A stretch of DNA of 64,000 nucleotides from Limnohabitans parvus II-B4 (GTDB lineage Bacteria > Pseudomonadota > Gammaproteobacteria > Burkholderiales > Burkholderiaceae_C). The notes beneath the pieces are model-generated. The model was given only the letters and a program-made list of their open reading frames with translations, did not search any database and was not told the origin of the DNA. The DNA lies in the NCBI RefSeq assembly GCF_003063455.1, contig NZ_NESN01000005.1, positions 193,506-257,505 on the forward strand, in the 5' to 3' direction. A program made the translations under genes and the position numbers. This document shows positions 48,396-56,914 of the stretch, piece by piece. Every line of letters starts with the position of its first letter. Positions within the stretch are counted from its first letter, which is position 1.

Positions 48396-49760
48396 ATGAT
48401 TTCACGCACGCTGATCGCCGCTTGGGTGCTGAGCGCTACAGCCGCCAACGCCACAGACCTGATGCAAGTTTGGCTGGCAGCTCGCCAGCACGACCCGCAA
48501 GGCGCGGTTAGCCAGTCCAGTCGGGCTGCTGGGGCCACGCGGAACGACCAAGCCGCTGCTCTGTGGCGACCCCATCTTGGCTTGAGTGCCAGTGGGGGGG
48601 GGTCCAGTGCTCAAAGTCAGATGAATGGTGCGCAGTTCGCCATGCCCAATTCGAGTCCTGTCAGCGGCGCATCGTTTGGCACCTCGGTCAATGGTGGTGC
48701 GGCCACGCGCTGGACCCTCCATGCCAAGCAGCCGCTGTACAGTCTGGAACGGCGCGCTCAAAGCAAGCAATTGGGCATTGCTGCCCAGGCCAGCGAGCAC
48801 GAATGGCAAGGGGTTCAGCAGGACTGGATGTTGCAAACTGCACAGCGTTACTTTGATGTGGTGCAGGCTGAGCGACGGCTGGCGCTGGTGCTGCAACAGC
48901 AGCAAGCGGTGAACAAAGCCTTGGTCGAAGCGAAAGATCGCTTTACTTTAGGTGATGTGCCAGTGACCGACACACACGAAGCTCAAGCAAGGGCTCAGGC
49001 TTTGTCTGCCCACGCGATTGCTGCAGTCAATGACTTGGACATGACGCGGCAGGTTCTGGCTGACGTCACAGGCTTGCCAGTTCAATCGATTCAACTGCAA
49101 GCGCCTGGGCGTGCATCGGTGACCCAGGTCATCGAGCCTTTGGCCGATTGGCTGCAACGCGCCGAGCAAAGTAATCCGTTGCTCAAGCTACAGCAGGCGC
49201 AAGCGGATGCGGCGCAGCAAGACATTGAAAAATACCGCGCCGTGGCTTCGCCCACTCTCGATTTGGTGGCTCAGGCTTCGCGCGACCGCATCAGTGGCTC
49301 TGGTGACTATGGTTCGGCCAGCAACACGCAAAGCCAGCAGATGGTCGGTTTGTTGCTGAATGTGCCGCTGTACTCCGGTGGCTGGCGCAGTGCCAAGCTT
49401 CAAGAGGCCATGCATTTGCATGACAAGGCTCGCGCTGAGTTGGCGCGTAGTCGGATGCAGGTTAGTCAGATGACCCGTTCTGCGTGGCAGGCTGTGCAAA
49501 GTGGGCAGGCCCGTTTGGCGGCACTCGATGCCGCCCGCACAGCCAGTCAAGCCCGCTTGGCTTCGACCCAGTTGGGGCGCCAGGTGGGGGATCGCACCAC
49601 ACTGGATTTACTCAACGCGCAAAACGATGCCAGTGCAGCCGAGTTGGCTTGGCTGCAAGGCCAAGTTGAAACTTTGATCGCGCAATTGCGTTTGCACGCG
49701 ATGGCCGGACAACTGGGTGAGCCCCAGCTTCAAGCGGTCAATGCCGCATTGTCTAACTGA
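48396..49760 (+). CDS. TolC-family outer-membrane channel
   Basis: 454-residue outer-membrane factor with an N-terminal signal peptide (ending near ANA-TD) and two outer-membrane efflux domains of long helices (for example QDWMLQTAQRYFDVVQAE and DVTGLPVQ segments). It completes the tripartite RND assembly. GGAG lies eight bases before the ATG. Confidence 0.88.
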   Translation: MISRTLIAAWVLSATAANATDLMQVWLAARQHDPQGAVSQSSRAAGATRNDQAAALWRPHLGLSASGGGSSAQSQMNGAQFAMPNSSPVSGASFGTSVNGGAATRWTLHAKQPLYSLERRAQSKQLGIAAQASEHEWQGVQQDWMLQTAQRYFDVVQAERRLALVLQQQQAVNKALVEAKDRFTLGDVPVTDTHEAQARAQALSAHAIAAVNDLDMTRQVLADVTGLPVQSIQLQAPGRASVTQVIEPLADWLQRAEQSNPLLKLQQAQADAAQQDIEKYRAVASPTLDLVAQASRDRISGSGDYGSASNTQSQQMVGLLLNVPLYSGGWRSAKLQEAMHLHDKARAELARSRMQVSQMTRSAWQAVQSGQARLAALDAARTASQARLASTQLGRQVGDRTTLDLLNAQNDASAAELAWLQGQVETLIAQLRLHAMAGQLGEPQLQAVNAALSN

Positions 49761-49769
49761 GGAGAACCG

Positions 49770-50060
49770 ATGACCGCCATCAATACAGCCCCCCTTTTGA
49801 TCATCGATGTGCGTTCACCAGGCGAGTTTGCCTCGGGTCATGTGCGTGGTTCGATCAATCTACCTCTGGACCGCTTCGCCCAAGCCATTGAGCAAGTGGT
49901 GCCGGATAAATCGACCTCCGTGCTTTTGTGCTGTGCTTCAGGTGGCCGTTCTGGTATGGCCTGCAGCTTCATGCAACAGATGGGTTACCAGCAAGTGAGC
50001 AATGGCGGCTCAGCAGGATCGGTGTCCGTGCAATGTGGTCTACCGATTGACCGTCTTTGA
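49770..50060 (+). CDS. single-domain rhodanese
   Basis: 96-residue rhodanese without a signal peptide, hence cytoplasmic. Active-site Cys55 begins the loop CASGGR, flanked by another Cys54. Such domains carry persulfide sulfur. It follows the tolC-like gene by nine bases and is followed by an AhpD-like gene, so it belongs to the efflux operon. The rhodanese plus the DUF2892 protein make up the two halves of E. coli YgaP. Confidence 0.9.
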   Translation: MTAINTAPLLIIDVRSPGEFASGHVRGSINLPLDRFAQAIEQVVPDKSTSVLLCCASGGRSGMACSFMQQMGYQQVSNGGSAGSVSVQCGLPIDRL

Positions 50061-50082
50061 TTGAATTTTGAAAGGAAAGAGC

Positions 50083-50436
50083 ATGAGTACCTTTGATCAC
50101 CCCGGTTTGATTCAGAACATCAACCATTCATTAGCCGGCTTGCGCAAAGCGCAACCGGATGCCATGCAGGGCTTTGGTCAGCTCGCCAAAGCGGCGATGG
50201 CCGAAGGTGCAGTGAGCGAGAAGCACAAGGAGCTGATTGCACTGGCCATCGGCATCACGCAGCATTGTTCGGGTTGCATTGGATTCCATGTCAAAGCTTT
50301 GCGTCGTTTGGGTTGCACGCGTCAGGAGTTGGAAGAAATGCTGGCTGTTTGCGTGTACATGGGCGGCGGACCTGCATTGATGTACGCGTCTGAAGCCGAG
50401 GCGGCTTGGGATGCGTTTGCACCAGCACAGAACTGA
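50083..50436 (+). CDS. AhpD-like carboxymuconolactone decarboxylase family protein
   Basis: 117-residue AhpD-fold protein from ATG 50083 (GGAAAGAGC precedes it). The redox motif HCSGC (Cys62, Cys65) and the following His69 match the AhpD core rather than true decarboxylases. It could reduce peroxides or persulfides with a thiol partner. It is the last gene of the RND operon. Confidence 0.85.
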   Translation: MSTFDHPGLIQNINHSLAGLRKAQPDAMQGFGQLAKAAMAEGAVSEKHKELIALAIGITQHCSGCIGFHVKALRRLGCTRQELEEMLAVCVYMGGGPALMYASEAEAAWDAFAPAQN

Positions 50437-50523
50437 GGTTGTTTCTTGACGCCTTCAGTCCCTTGAGGTTTTAAATGGTCTGGTGCACACCCTAATTTGC
50501 GGTTCATGGTTTAGAGTGAAAAC

Positions 50524-51468
50524 ATGAACCGCAGAGACGTTTTAGCTCGAATGATCGCCAGTACAAGCGTGGCGTTGACCCCATTGTTGGGGCTGCCTGT
50601 GTTGGCGCAGCGCCACAGAATGTCCCGATTGGTCATTGTTGGCGGTGCCGAAGACCGCCTGCAGGACCGCATCATCTTGCGCAAGTTCATCGATTACTGC
50701 GGCGGAAGCGAGTCCAAAATTCGCATCGTTACCGCAGCCAGTACCGACCGTGACGGCGTTTGGCAAAGTTATCGCAATGTTTTCACTGCCTTGGGTGTCG
50801 AAGACGTGCAGCGACTTGAGCTCGATAGCCGTTCCAGTGCGCATTCAATCTCACTGCAGTCTGAGATTTTGCAAGCCGATGGCATCTTCATGAGCGGTGG
50901 CGATCAGTCCAGGCTCATGGACAGCTTGTGGGATACGCCGGCCTACCAATCGCTGCACCAAGCTTTTCACATGAATGGTTGTTGTATCGGCGGCACCAGC
51001 GCTGGCGCTGCGGTCATGTCGCGTCACATGATTGCCCAGGGGCCTGCAGTGCTGCGACCGAGCAAGGAGGCTGTGGACACTGATATTGGTCTTGGGCTTT
51101 TGTCGCAAGCGGTGGTTGATCAGCATTTCTCAGAGCGCAGACGACTGGCGCGTTTGCTGTCGACATTGGCGATGCGACCAGACTTGTTGGGGGTTGGCAT
51201 TGACGAAGACACCGCTTTGGTGATCGAGCGTGGCGAAGCCATCGAAGTCATTGGTAAAGGTTCAGTGACCTTGGTCGATCCCTCGCAGATGCAATCCAAT
51301 GTGGGCGAACTGGAGAGCTTGGAGCAAATTGAAATGCTGGGCGTTCAGCTGCATTTGTTGCCAGCAGGTCATCGCTACAGTACGAAATCCGTTGGCCATA
51401 CGCGTCGTACGCAATCTTTGCACCAGGCTATTGAACGCTTGGTCGCTGTGGGGCCGATCCGCCGCTGA
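50524..51468 (+). CDS. exported cyanophycinase-like protease (S51 family)
   Basis: 314-residue protein with a Tat-like leader (MNRRDVLARMI...VLAQ) and the cyanophycinase fold. The GGTSAGAA motif carries the nucleophile Ser159, and FMSGGDQ is a second conserved site. Cyanophycinases degrade the amino-acid polymer cyanophycin. No cyanophycin synthetase is in this window, so the substrate is uncertain. It lies 87 bases after the AhpD-like gene and could be read with it. Confidence 0.75.
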   Translation: MNRRDVLARMIASTSVALTPLLGLPVLAQRHRMSRLVIVGGAEDRLQDRIILRKFIDYCGGSESKIRIVTAASTDRDGVWQSYRNVFTALGVEDVQRLELDSRSSAHSISLQSEILQADGIFMSGGDQSRLMDSLWDTPAYQSLHQAFHMNGCCIGGTSAGAAVMSRHMIAQGPAVLRPSKEAVDTDIGLGLLSQAVVDQHFSERRRLARLLSTLAMRPDLLGVGIDEDTALVIERGEAIEVIGKGSVTLVDPSQMQSNVGELESLEQIEMLGVQLHLLPAGHRYSTKSVGHTRRTQSLHQAIERLVAVGPIRR

Positions 51469-51572
51469 ACAACTCAGGCAGTGATACCTGAGGTGCGGGA
51501 AATGCGTGAGACCTCAAAAGTGTGAAGCCAATTTTTGGGAGAGTTTTGTGGACTTGCTGTACGAGGGCGGAA

Positions 51573-52151
51573 TCAGAATTCGTCTTTCACCATGGTCAAA
51601 CCCAGAGCATCCCAGTCGAGCATGCCGCCGCGGTAGTAATAAATTTTGTCAGCAGGGAAACCATCGCGTGTCATGGCACGGATCGCCATTGGGCTTTGCG
51701 GGCAAACGGGACCGTTGCAGAAGGCGAATACCTTTTTGGCTGCAGTGCAGTTCCACAGTGCCCCTGATTTTTGGCAACCGAGCTCATTGAGGCGCGAAGC
51801 CACTTCTGTGTAGGGGATGCCCACAGAGCCAGGGATCGTCCCTTTGACACGGTCGTTGGCGTCGCGCATGTCGACCACCAAAGAATTGCGATCACTCAAA
51901 GCTTCCAGAATTTCAATTTCACCCACAGGGTGTACGCCAGGCACAGGTACCAAAGGCTGCAGGGAACCACCGTTTTTGCCGGCTGTTGTCATGACCCGAG
52001 TGATTTCTACAGACCCCTTTGTAGTTTTGACAACAACAGTTTTTTGGTTGTCAAAAATATTCAATGGCGTCCCTACGGGAATGACGGCAGCTTGGCCAAA
52101 AGCCACGCTTGCAAAACCGAGTCCCAAGAGCCAAGTAGCAATGCATTTCAT
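51573..52151 (-). CDS. exported rhodanese-domain protein
   Basis: 192 residues with a signal peptide (ending FGQ-AA). A C-terminal rhodanese domain has active-site Cys145 in CNGPVC, so the sixth loop residue is another Cys instead of the usual Arg. This loop form occurs in periplasmic sulfur-trafficking rhodaneses. It is divergent from the next arsR gene. Confidence 0.85.
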   Translation of the reverse strand: MKCIATWLLGLGFASVAFGQAAVIPVGTPLNIFDNQKTVVVKTTKGSVEITRVMTTAGKNGGSLQPLVPVPGVHPVGEIEILEALSDRNSLVVDMRDANDRVKGTIPGSVGIPYTEVASRLNELGCQKSGALWNCTAAKKVFAFCNGPVCPQSPMAIRAMTRDGFPADKIYYYRGGMLDWDALGLTMVKDEF

Positions 52152-52174
52152 GGTTATTTTTTCAAAATAGCAAA

Positions 52175-52192
52175 AGTGTGCATATGGTCACT
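52175..52192. promoter_or_regulatory. palindrome in the divergent rhodanese/arsR region
   Basis: AGTG-N2-CATATG-N2-CACT, an 18-base imperfect palindrome starting 24 bases upstream of the rhodanese start. It could be the operator of the adjacent ArsR. Confidence 0.4.
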
Positions 52193-52350
52193 TAGATGGC
52201 TTGAACTGGCCATGACATAAGTCAACGAGCGCACTCGGGTTAACCCTTGTTTGTTTTGATCGATTGGGGAACACGGTGCGGAAATTGGCGTTTGCGGCAA
52301 GTGTTTTGGGAGACAATCAGGACTTAAGCTGAAACCAGACGGGAAGAATT

Positions 52351-52683
52351 ATGGTCAATATGACCAAAAAATCGGTGCAAGATCAGTCCATTGCAGTATC
52401 GGACGAGCAAATAGAAAAGGCCGCAGAAGTTTTTCGAGTGATGTCTGCGCCTATGCGCCTGAGGATCATCAGCTGCTTATGCAGTGGCGAAAAAAACGTC
52501 GGTGAATTATTGAGTGAGATCAATACCACCCAGCCCAATATGTCGCAGCATTTGAATACGCTTTATCAGGCGGGTGTGCTCGACAAGCGCCGCGATGGCG
52601 TTCAAATTTATTACCGCATCGTCAATGACAACATCGTCAACATTTGTCGTGCGGTGTGCAAACAAACCGATATTGAAAGCTGA
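52351..52683 (+). CDS. ArsR-family regulator, predicted persulfide sensor
   Basis: 110 residues. The HTH is in TTQPNMSQHLNTLYQAG, the wing has IYYRI. Cysteines: Cys42 and Cys44 (ISCLCSGEKN) and Cys99, Cys103 (CRAVC) near the end. One of the first pair plus the last pair match the SqrR/BigR/YgaV sensor arrangement. It heads a group of DsrE-like, cytochrome and FCSD genes. Alternative ATG at 52360. Confidence 0.9.
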   Translation: MVNMTKKSVQDQSIAVSDEQIEKAAEVFRVMSAPMRLRIISCLCSGEKNVGELLSEINTTQPNMSQHLNTLYQAGVLDKRRDGVQIYYRIVNDNIVNICRAVCKQTDIES

Positions 52684-52761
52684 GTGTCAGTTTCGAGTCG
52701 GGTTTTCACTGTCGCTTCAATGTCCTTCAAGGCGCTAATATCAGTCCATCAGGAGACACGG

Positions 52762-53172
52762 ATGAAGCGTTTTTTATTTTTGATTTCAGGCTTGCTCGCA
52801 TGCACTTTGAGCATGGCGCAAATCAAGGTGGTTTATCACTTGAGCGAAGGGATTCCTCAAGCCTCGCGTGCGATTGGCAATATTCGCAACCACCTCAATG
52901 CAGATCCGACAGCCAAAATTGTGGTGGTCACTCACGGCTTGGGTATTGACTTCCTTCTCGATGGTGCAACCAATCAGATGGATCAACCCTTCGCTGGCAG
53001 CGTCAGCGATTTGGTGGGCAAAGGCGTGGAGTTCCGTGTGTGCAACAACACATTGGTTTCGCGCAAAATTCCTGCAGAGAAGGTACAAATGGAGGCCAAA
53101 GTGGTTCCTTCAGGGGTCGCAGAAGTGGCCAAACTACAAGCCAAAGAAGGCTTTGTGTATCTGCGCCCTTAA
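52762..53172 (+). CDS. DsrE-family exported protein
   Basis: 136 residues from ATG 52762 (AGGAG upstream). A signal peptide (MKRFLFLISGLLACTLSMAQ) is followed by a DsrE-like domain with VVVTHGLGIDFLLDG and a single Cys in FRVCNNTL, which could carry sulfur. The upstream in-frame stretch belongs to the intergenic region. Members of this family bind or transfer persulfides. The exported form here points to periplasmic sulfur handling. Confidence 0.82.
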   Translation: MKRFLFLISGLLACTLSMAQIKVVYHLSEGIPQASRAIGNIRNHLNADPTAKIVVVTHGLGIDFLLDGATNQMDQPFAGSVSDLVGKGVEFRVCNNTLVSRKIPAEKVQMEAKVVPSGVAEVAKLQAKEGFVYLRP

Positions 53173-53213
53173 AGGGCATTGGTCGTCAGCTAACAGTTTT
53201 TTGAGGAGTCTTC

Positions 53214-53519
53214 ATGAAAATTCAACATGCTTTGACAGCGGCCGCATGGGTCTGTTTGTCGGGCCTGGCTCAAGCCCAGGTCGATCCGCTGCATGTGCGC
53301 AGCTGGGCTGCATCGTGCGCGGCCTGCCATGGCACTGATGGGCGTGCGCAGCCGGGCATGGAGTCCTTGGCGGGTGCCAACAAGGACGACATGGTCAAGA
53401 AAATGTTGGATTTCAAAGCAGGCCGTAAGCCTGCCACCATCATGCACCAGCTGTCCAAGGGTTATTCCGATGAACAGATCGTCGCCATCGCAGGCTACTT
53501 CGCCGCCCAAAAGAAATAA
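53214..53519 (+). CDS. small monoheme c-type cytochrome, partner of the sulfide dehydrogenase
   Basis: 101 residues, signal peptide to AQAQ, one heme motif CAACH near residue 37-41, no second heme. It is followed 12 bases later by the flavoprotein subunit, so it likely takes the place of the FccA subunit. Classic FccA is a diheme protein of about 21 kDa, so this partner is a shorter, one-heme form. Confidence 0.85.
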   Translation: MKIQHALTAAAWVCLSGLAQAQVDPLHVRSWAASCAACHGTDGRAQPGMESLAGANKDDMVKKMLDFKAGRKPATIMHQLSKGYSDEQIVAIAGYFAAQKK

Positions 53520-53531
53520 GGAAAGACAGCC

Positions 53532-54806
53532 ATGCAACGTCGTCATTTTTTACAGACTGGTTCCGCATTGGGTGCCATGGGCTTGGTTTCGGGTTGTGCC
53601 ACTGTGGGTGGGGGCAGTGGCCCCAAAGTGGTGGTCATTGGCGGTGGCTATGCCGGCGCAACAGCGGCCAAATACCTGAGGATGTGGTCTGAGCACAAAA
53701 TTCAAGTCACGCTGGTGGAACCCAACGATGCTTTCATTTCATGCCCTATTTCCAATTTGGTGATTGGTGGCAGCAAAACCATCAATGAAATCACCACGCC
53801 TTATGACAACCTGACCAAGCGCCATGGTGTACAAATCATCAAGGACCGCGTTAACACGATTGATGCCGACAAGCGCATCGTCAAGCTGGCGGGTGGTACC
53901 GAGTTGAGCTATGACCGCCTGATCGTTTCACCCGGTGTGGACTTCATGTGGGAAACGTTGCCAGGCATGGCCAAGGCAGATGCCAAGGACAAAGTCATGC
54001 ACGCCTGGAAGGCGGGCGTGCAAACCCTCACGCTGCGCAAGCAACTGGAAGCCATGCCCGATGGTGGTGTGTTTGCCATGTCGATTCCGCTGGCTCCATA
54101 CCGCTGCCCGCCCGGCCCGTATGAGCGTGCTTGCCAGGTTGCCGAATATTTCACAAAAGCCAAGCCCAAGAGCAAAGTCTTGATTTTGGATGCCAACGAT
54201 GACGTGACATCGAAAGGGCCGTTGTTCAAAAAAGCTTGGGCTGAACGTTACAAAGGCATCGTGGAATACCGCGCTAAACACCGCGTGACCGATGTCGACG
54301 CGTCCACCAACACCTTGAAGTTCGAGTTCAACGACGACATCAAGGCCAACGTGCTCAACGTCATTCCTGAAATGCGTGCGGGTGATATCGCTGTCAACGC
54401 CGGTTTGGCCACAGCCAACAAGCGCTGGTGCGAAGTTGATTTCCTGACGTTTGAGTCCAAGGCCGCGAAAAACGTGCACGTTCTGGGTGACTCGATCCAG
54501 ATTGCTCCTGGCATGCCTAAATCAGGCCATATGGCGAACCAGCATGGCAAGACCTGCGCGGCAGCTGTGGTTGCCTTGTTGATGGGTAAACAGGTCAACC
54601 CTGCCCCGATTTACAACAACACCTGCTATAGCTTTGTCAGCTCGGAAGACGTGGTTCATGTGTCCAGCGTGCACCGCTACGACGCCGATAAGAAAACCAT
54701 GTTGACAGTGCCTGGGTCGGGTGGTGTGTCCAGTGCTGCCAACGAGTTGGAGGGCCGCTACGCCCACGCTTGGGCGCGCAACATCTGGGCCGATACCTTG
54801 GCGTGA
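53532..54806 (+). CDS. fccB: flavocytochrome c sulfide dehydrogenase flavoprotein subunit (FccB-like)
   Basis: 424-residue FAD-binding protein with a Tat leader (MQRRHFLQTG...CATVGG). The FAD-binding GGGYAG is at 37-42. Redox cysteines correspond to Cys192 (YRCPPGPYERA) and Cys365 (NNTCYSF), which pair in FCSD to oxidise sulfide. VLGD at 317-320 is the second FAD contact. SoxF is the same protein in Sox nomenclature. It follows the small cytochrome gene. Confidence 0.9.
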   Translation: MQRRHFLQTGSALGAMGLVSGCATVGGGSGPKVVVIGGGYAGATAAKYLRMWSEHKIQVTLVEPNDAFISCPISNLVIGGSKTINEITTPYDNLTKRHGVQIIKDRVNTIDADKRIVKLAGGTELSYDRLIVSPGVDFMWETLPGMAKADAKDKVMHAWKAGVQTLTLRKQLEAMPDGGVFAMSIPLAPYRCPPGPYERACQVAEYFTKAKPKSKVLILDANDDVTSKGPLFKKAWAERYKGIVEYRAKHRVTDVDASTNTLKFEFNDDIKANVLNVIPEMRAGDIAVNAGLATANKRWCEVDFLTFESKAAKNVHVLGDSIQIAPGMPKSGHMANQHGKTCAAAVVALLMGKQVNPAPIYNNTCYSFVSSEDVVHVSSVHRYDADKKTMLTVPGSGGVSSAANELEGRYAHAWARNIWADTLA

Positions 54807-54817
54807 TGCTGAAACCG

Positions 54818-54853
54818 AAAACGCCGCAGTCGTTAGACTTGCGGCGTTTTTTT
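54818..54853 (+). terminator. terminator after the sulfide-dehydrogenase genes
   Basis: Stem AAAACGCCGC / GCGGCGTTTT extended by AGTC/GACT around a GTTA loop, followed by a run of seven T. Confidence 0.9.
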
Positions 54854-54894
54854 ACGGCAATTTTTCTGCAATCTGTTGCTGATCGAGGCACATC

Positions 54895-55515
54895 ATGAAA
54901 AACCAAAATTCAACTCGTCGCTTGTTGCAAGCGGCTTTTTTGCTCAGTGTTGCCACGTTGAGCGCATCGGCCATGGCTCAGGCTGATGAAGCGCGCGCCA
55001 AAAAAATCGTCGGCGGATCTTGCTTTGTGTGCCACGGGGCAGAGGGTGAATCGTCCAGTGAAGTGTTTCCTCGTTTGGCAGGCCAGCACTGGGAATACAC
55101 AGCGAAGCAACTTGAAAACTTCAAGTCAGGCAAGCGCAAGAGTACAGCCATGGCCGACATGGTGGCCAAGTTGACCCCTGATGAAATGGCGGCCTTGGGC
55201 AAATTTTTCGAAAAACAAACCGCCGCAGTTGAGCCGCCTAAAGACGCTGATTTGGCTGCGGTAGGCAAGTTCATTTACCACAAAGGCAACAAATACAGTG
55301 GTTTGGCCGCTTGTGCCAGCTGCCACGGGGCAGAGGCCAAGGGCACAACCTCTTTGCCACGTTTGGCTGGCCAATACGCTGCGTACACGGAAACACAGCT
55401 CAAGCAATTCAACCAGCGTGAGCGCACCAACGACAACGCGGTGATGCATGCCATCACAAGCAAAATGTCACCCTTGGAAATGGCGGCTGTGGCTGAATAT
55501 TTGAGCGGCAAATAA
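54895..55515 (+). CDS. cytochrome c4-like diheme protein
   Basis: 206 residues with a signal peptide (to AMAQ) and two related heme domains, motifs CFVCH (Cys43, Cys46) and CASCH (Cys140, Cys143). Diheme c4 cytochromes carry electrons between bc1 and oxidases. Its place directly after the FccB-like gene suggests it accepts sulfide-derived electrons. It has its own promoter region after the terminator. Confidence 0.9.
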   Translation: MKNQNSTRRLLQAAFLLSVATLSASAMAQADEARAKKIVGGSCFVCHGAEGESSSEVFPRLAGQHWEYTAKQLENFKSGKRKSTAMADMVAKLTPDEMAALGKFFEKQTAAVEPPKDADLAAVGKFIYHKGNKYSGLAACASCHGAEAKGTTSLPRLAGQYAAYTETQLKQFNQRERTNDNAVMHAITSKMSPLEMAAVAEYLSGK

Positions 55516-55567
55516 GCAGGGCAAGTCGGGTTCAATCCAGGGTATGTGGCTGCACTGATTGCACTCT

Positions 55568-56668
55568 TCAGGGCAGTTTGAATCCCTCTGCCTGAGTCTT
55601 GGTCGATGAGGCGGAGTTGCTGCTCTCATCAAGCCAGCGATCGGTCAGGCCAGCACCAAGCCACATACCGACCAGACTCACCCATGCGGTGAGCGCGAAA
55701 ATAGCGCCGCCTGTGACACCAGCACCCACTGCGCAACCGCCCGCGAGCATGGAGCCAAAGCCCATCAGTATTGCCCCACCAATATAGCGGCGCATGCTGT
55801 AGCCATCTGTAAATCCTTCGAGCTTCCAGTCTTTGCCAATCAAAGCACCGATCAGTGACCCTAAGAAGACACCTGGCATCAACCCAAATTCAAAACCAAT
55901 CGCTGGCCATGGCCATTGCATGACGCGCATCAACCATTCGGCGGAGGGGCCACTGAAGGTGAGGCCCTGAATTTGGACGGGATCAAACGATTCACGCGCA
56001 ACCCATTGGCTAAATCCCCACGCGGCAGCCACCATCAAACCTGTGCCAACGCCGCCCACCCACATCCAAAAGTTGCGGTTGGGGGAGCGTAAAGAAAAAT
56101 ACAGCGCAGCCACGAGCCATATGCCGCCCATGGCCAAGCCCGCACTATGACCGAGGCCTGTGATGGCCAGCAAGTCACGTGATGCACCACCGGGAATGGT
56201 CCACCAGCTGCTGATGGCCAAGCGCAGGGGGGACAAAACACCAGAAAGCGCTGATTGCGCTGTGACTGCAAAGATCAGTCCGGAAAGCAGCGCACGTAAA
56301 TTGCCATTGGCTGACAGCACCAGCAGACGGCTGGCACAACCCCGCGTCATGACCATGCCAATGCCAAAGGTCAAGCCACCTAGAAGTGCGCCAGACATGC
56401 TGCCCGTGGCAGAAATCTGACGTGCATTGTTGGTGTCCAGCCAACCCATCAAGACCATAAGTTGTACGGCAATCACGGCGGTGGAAAAAGCCAAGAGCCA
56501 CACCGAAAGCTTGTCGCCAAAACGGCGATGCCAAAATTCGATCACCGCTGCACGCAAACAAAAACGAGACCGCTGTGCAAAAAACCCGAACAGTCCGCCG
56601 ATCACGGCGCCACCGCTGGCGAGAACTGCGGGGTTTCCATAGGCTTCGAGCCAGTGACTCATTGACAT
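55568..56668 (-). CDS. YeeE/YedE (TsuA) family thiosulfate transporter
   Basis: 366-residue inner-membrane protein with about nine to ten hydrophobic helices. Three cysteine motifs recall TsuA: Cys37 (RSRFCLRAA), Cys111 (TRGCASR) and Cys312 (GGCAVG). In Spirochaeta TsuA, cysteines of this type pass thiosulfate across the membrane. ATG 56668 is preceded by GGAG. It suggests that thiosulfate is also imported to the cytoplasm, in addition to periplasmic Sox oxidation. Confidence 0.88.
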   Translation of the reverse strand: MSMSHWLEAYGNPAVLASGGAVIGGLFGFFAQRSRFCLRAAVIEFWHRRFGDKLSVWLLAFSTAVIAVQLMVLMGWLDTNNARQISATGSMSGALLGGLTFGIGMVMTRGCASRLLVLSANGNLRALLSGLIFAVTAQSALSGVLSPLRLAISSWWTIPGGASRDLLAITGLGHSAGLAMGGIWLVAALYFSLRSPNRNFWMWVGGVGTGLMVAAAWGFSQWVARESFDPVQIQGLTFSGPSAEWLMRVMQWPWPAIGFEFGLMPGVFLGSLIGALIGKDWKLEGFTDGYSMRRYIGGAILMGFGSMLAGGCAVGAGVTGGAIFALTAWVSLVGMWLGAGLTDRWLDESSNSASSTKTQAEGFKLP

Positions 56669-56914
56669 GCAGCGCTCCGTGACATCATTGTCAAATGATA
56701 TATATCCTACGCCCGAAATACGTGCAGCCCTTGATGGAGGTCAAGTGTCGGTATCTTTGGCGAATGCTTCAGGTGTTTTGCGCATGATGCGCCAAGCTTC
56801 TGAACACTTTAAGCCACGGGCAAACCACCGTTTACCTCAGCAACTTGTACACTGTGCTGTGATCTTCCATCCTTCCCGAAGTGCTCATTTTCTGGGATTA
56901 TTTTTTTCAATTGC
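56669..56914. other. divergent intergenic region upstream of tsuA and the SoxW-like gene
   Basis: 246 bases. It includes the ten-base palindrome GATATATATC (56697-56706) near the tsuA start. An 83-codon open frame (56667-56918) has no recognisable features and overlaps the tsuA start, so it is not called. Confidence 0.4.

Noticed and set aside
48596..48602. Seven-G run in the TolC-like gene as a slippage site
   Set aside because: Shorter than the ten-base run in pilD and flanked by ordinary codons; not convincing as a switch.
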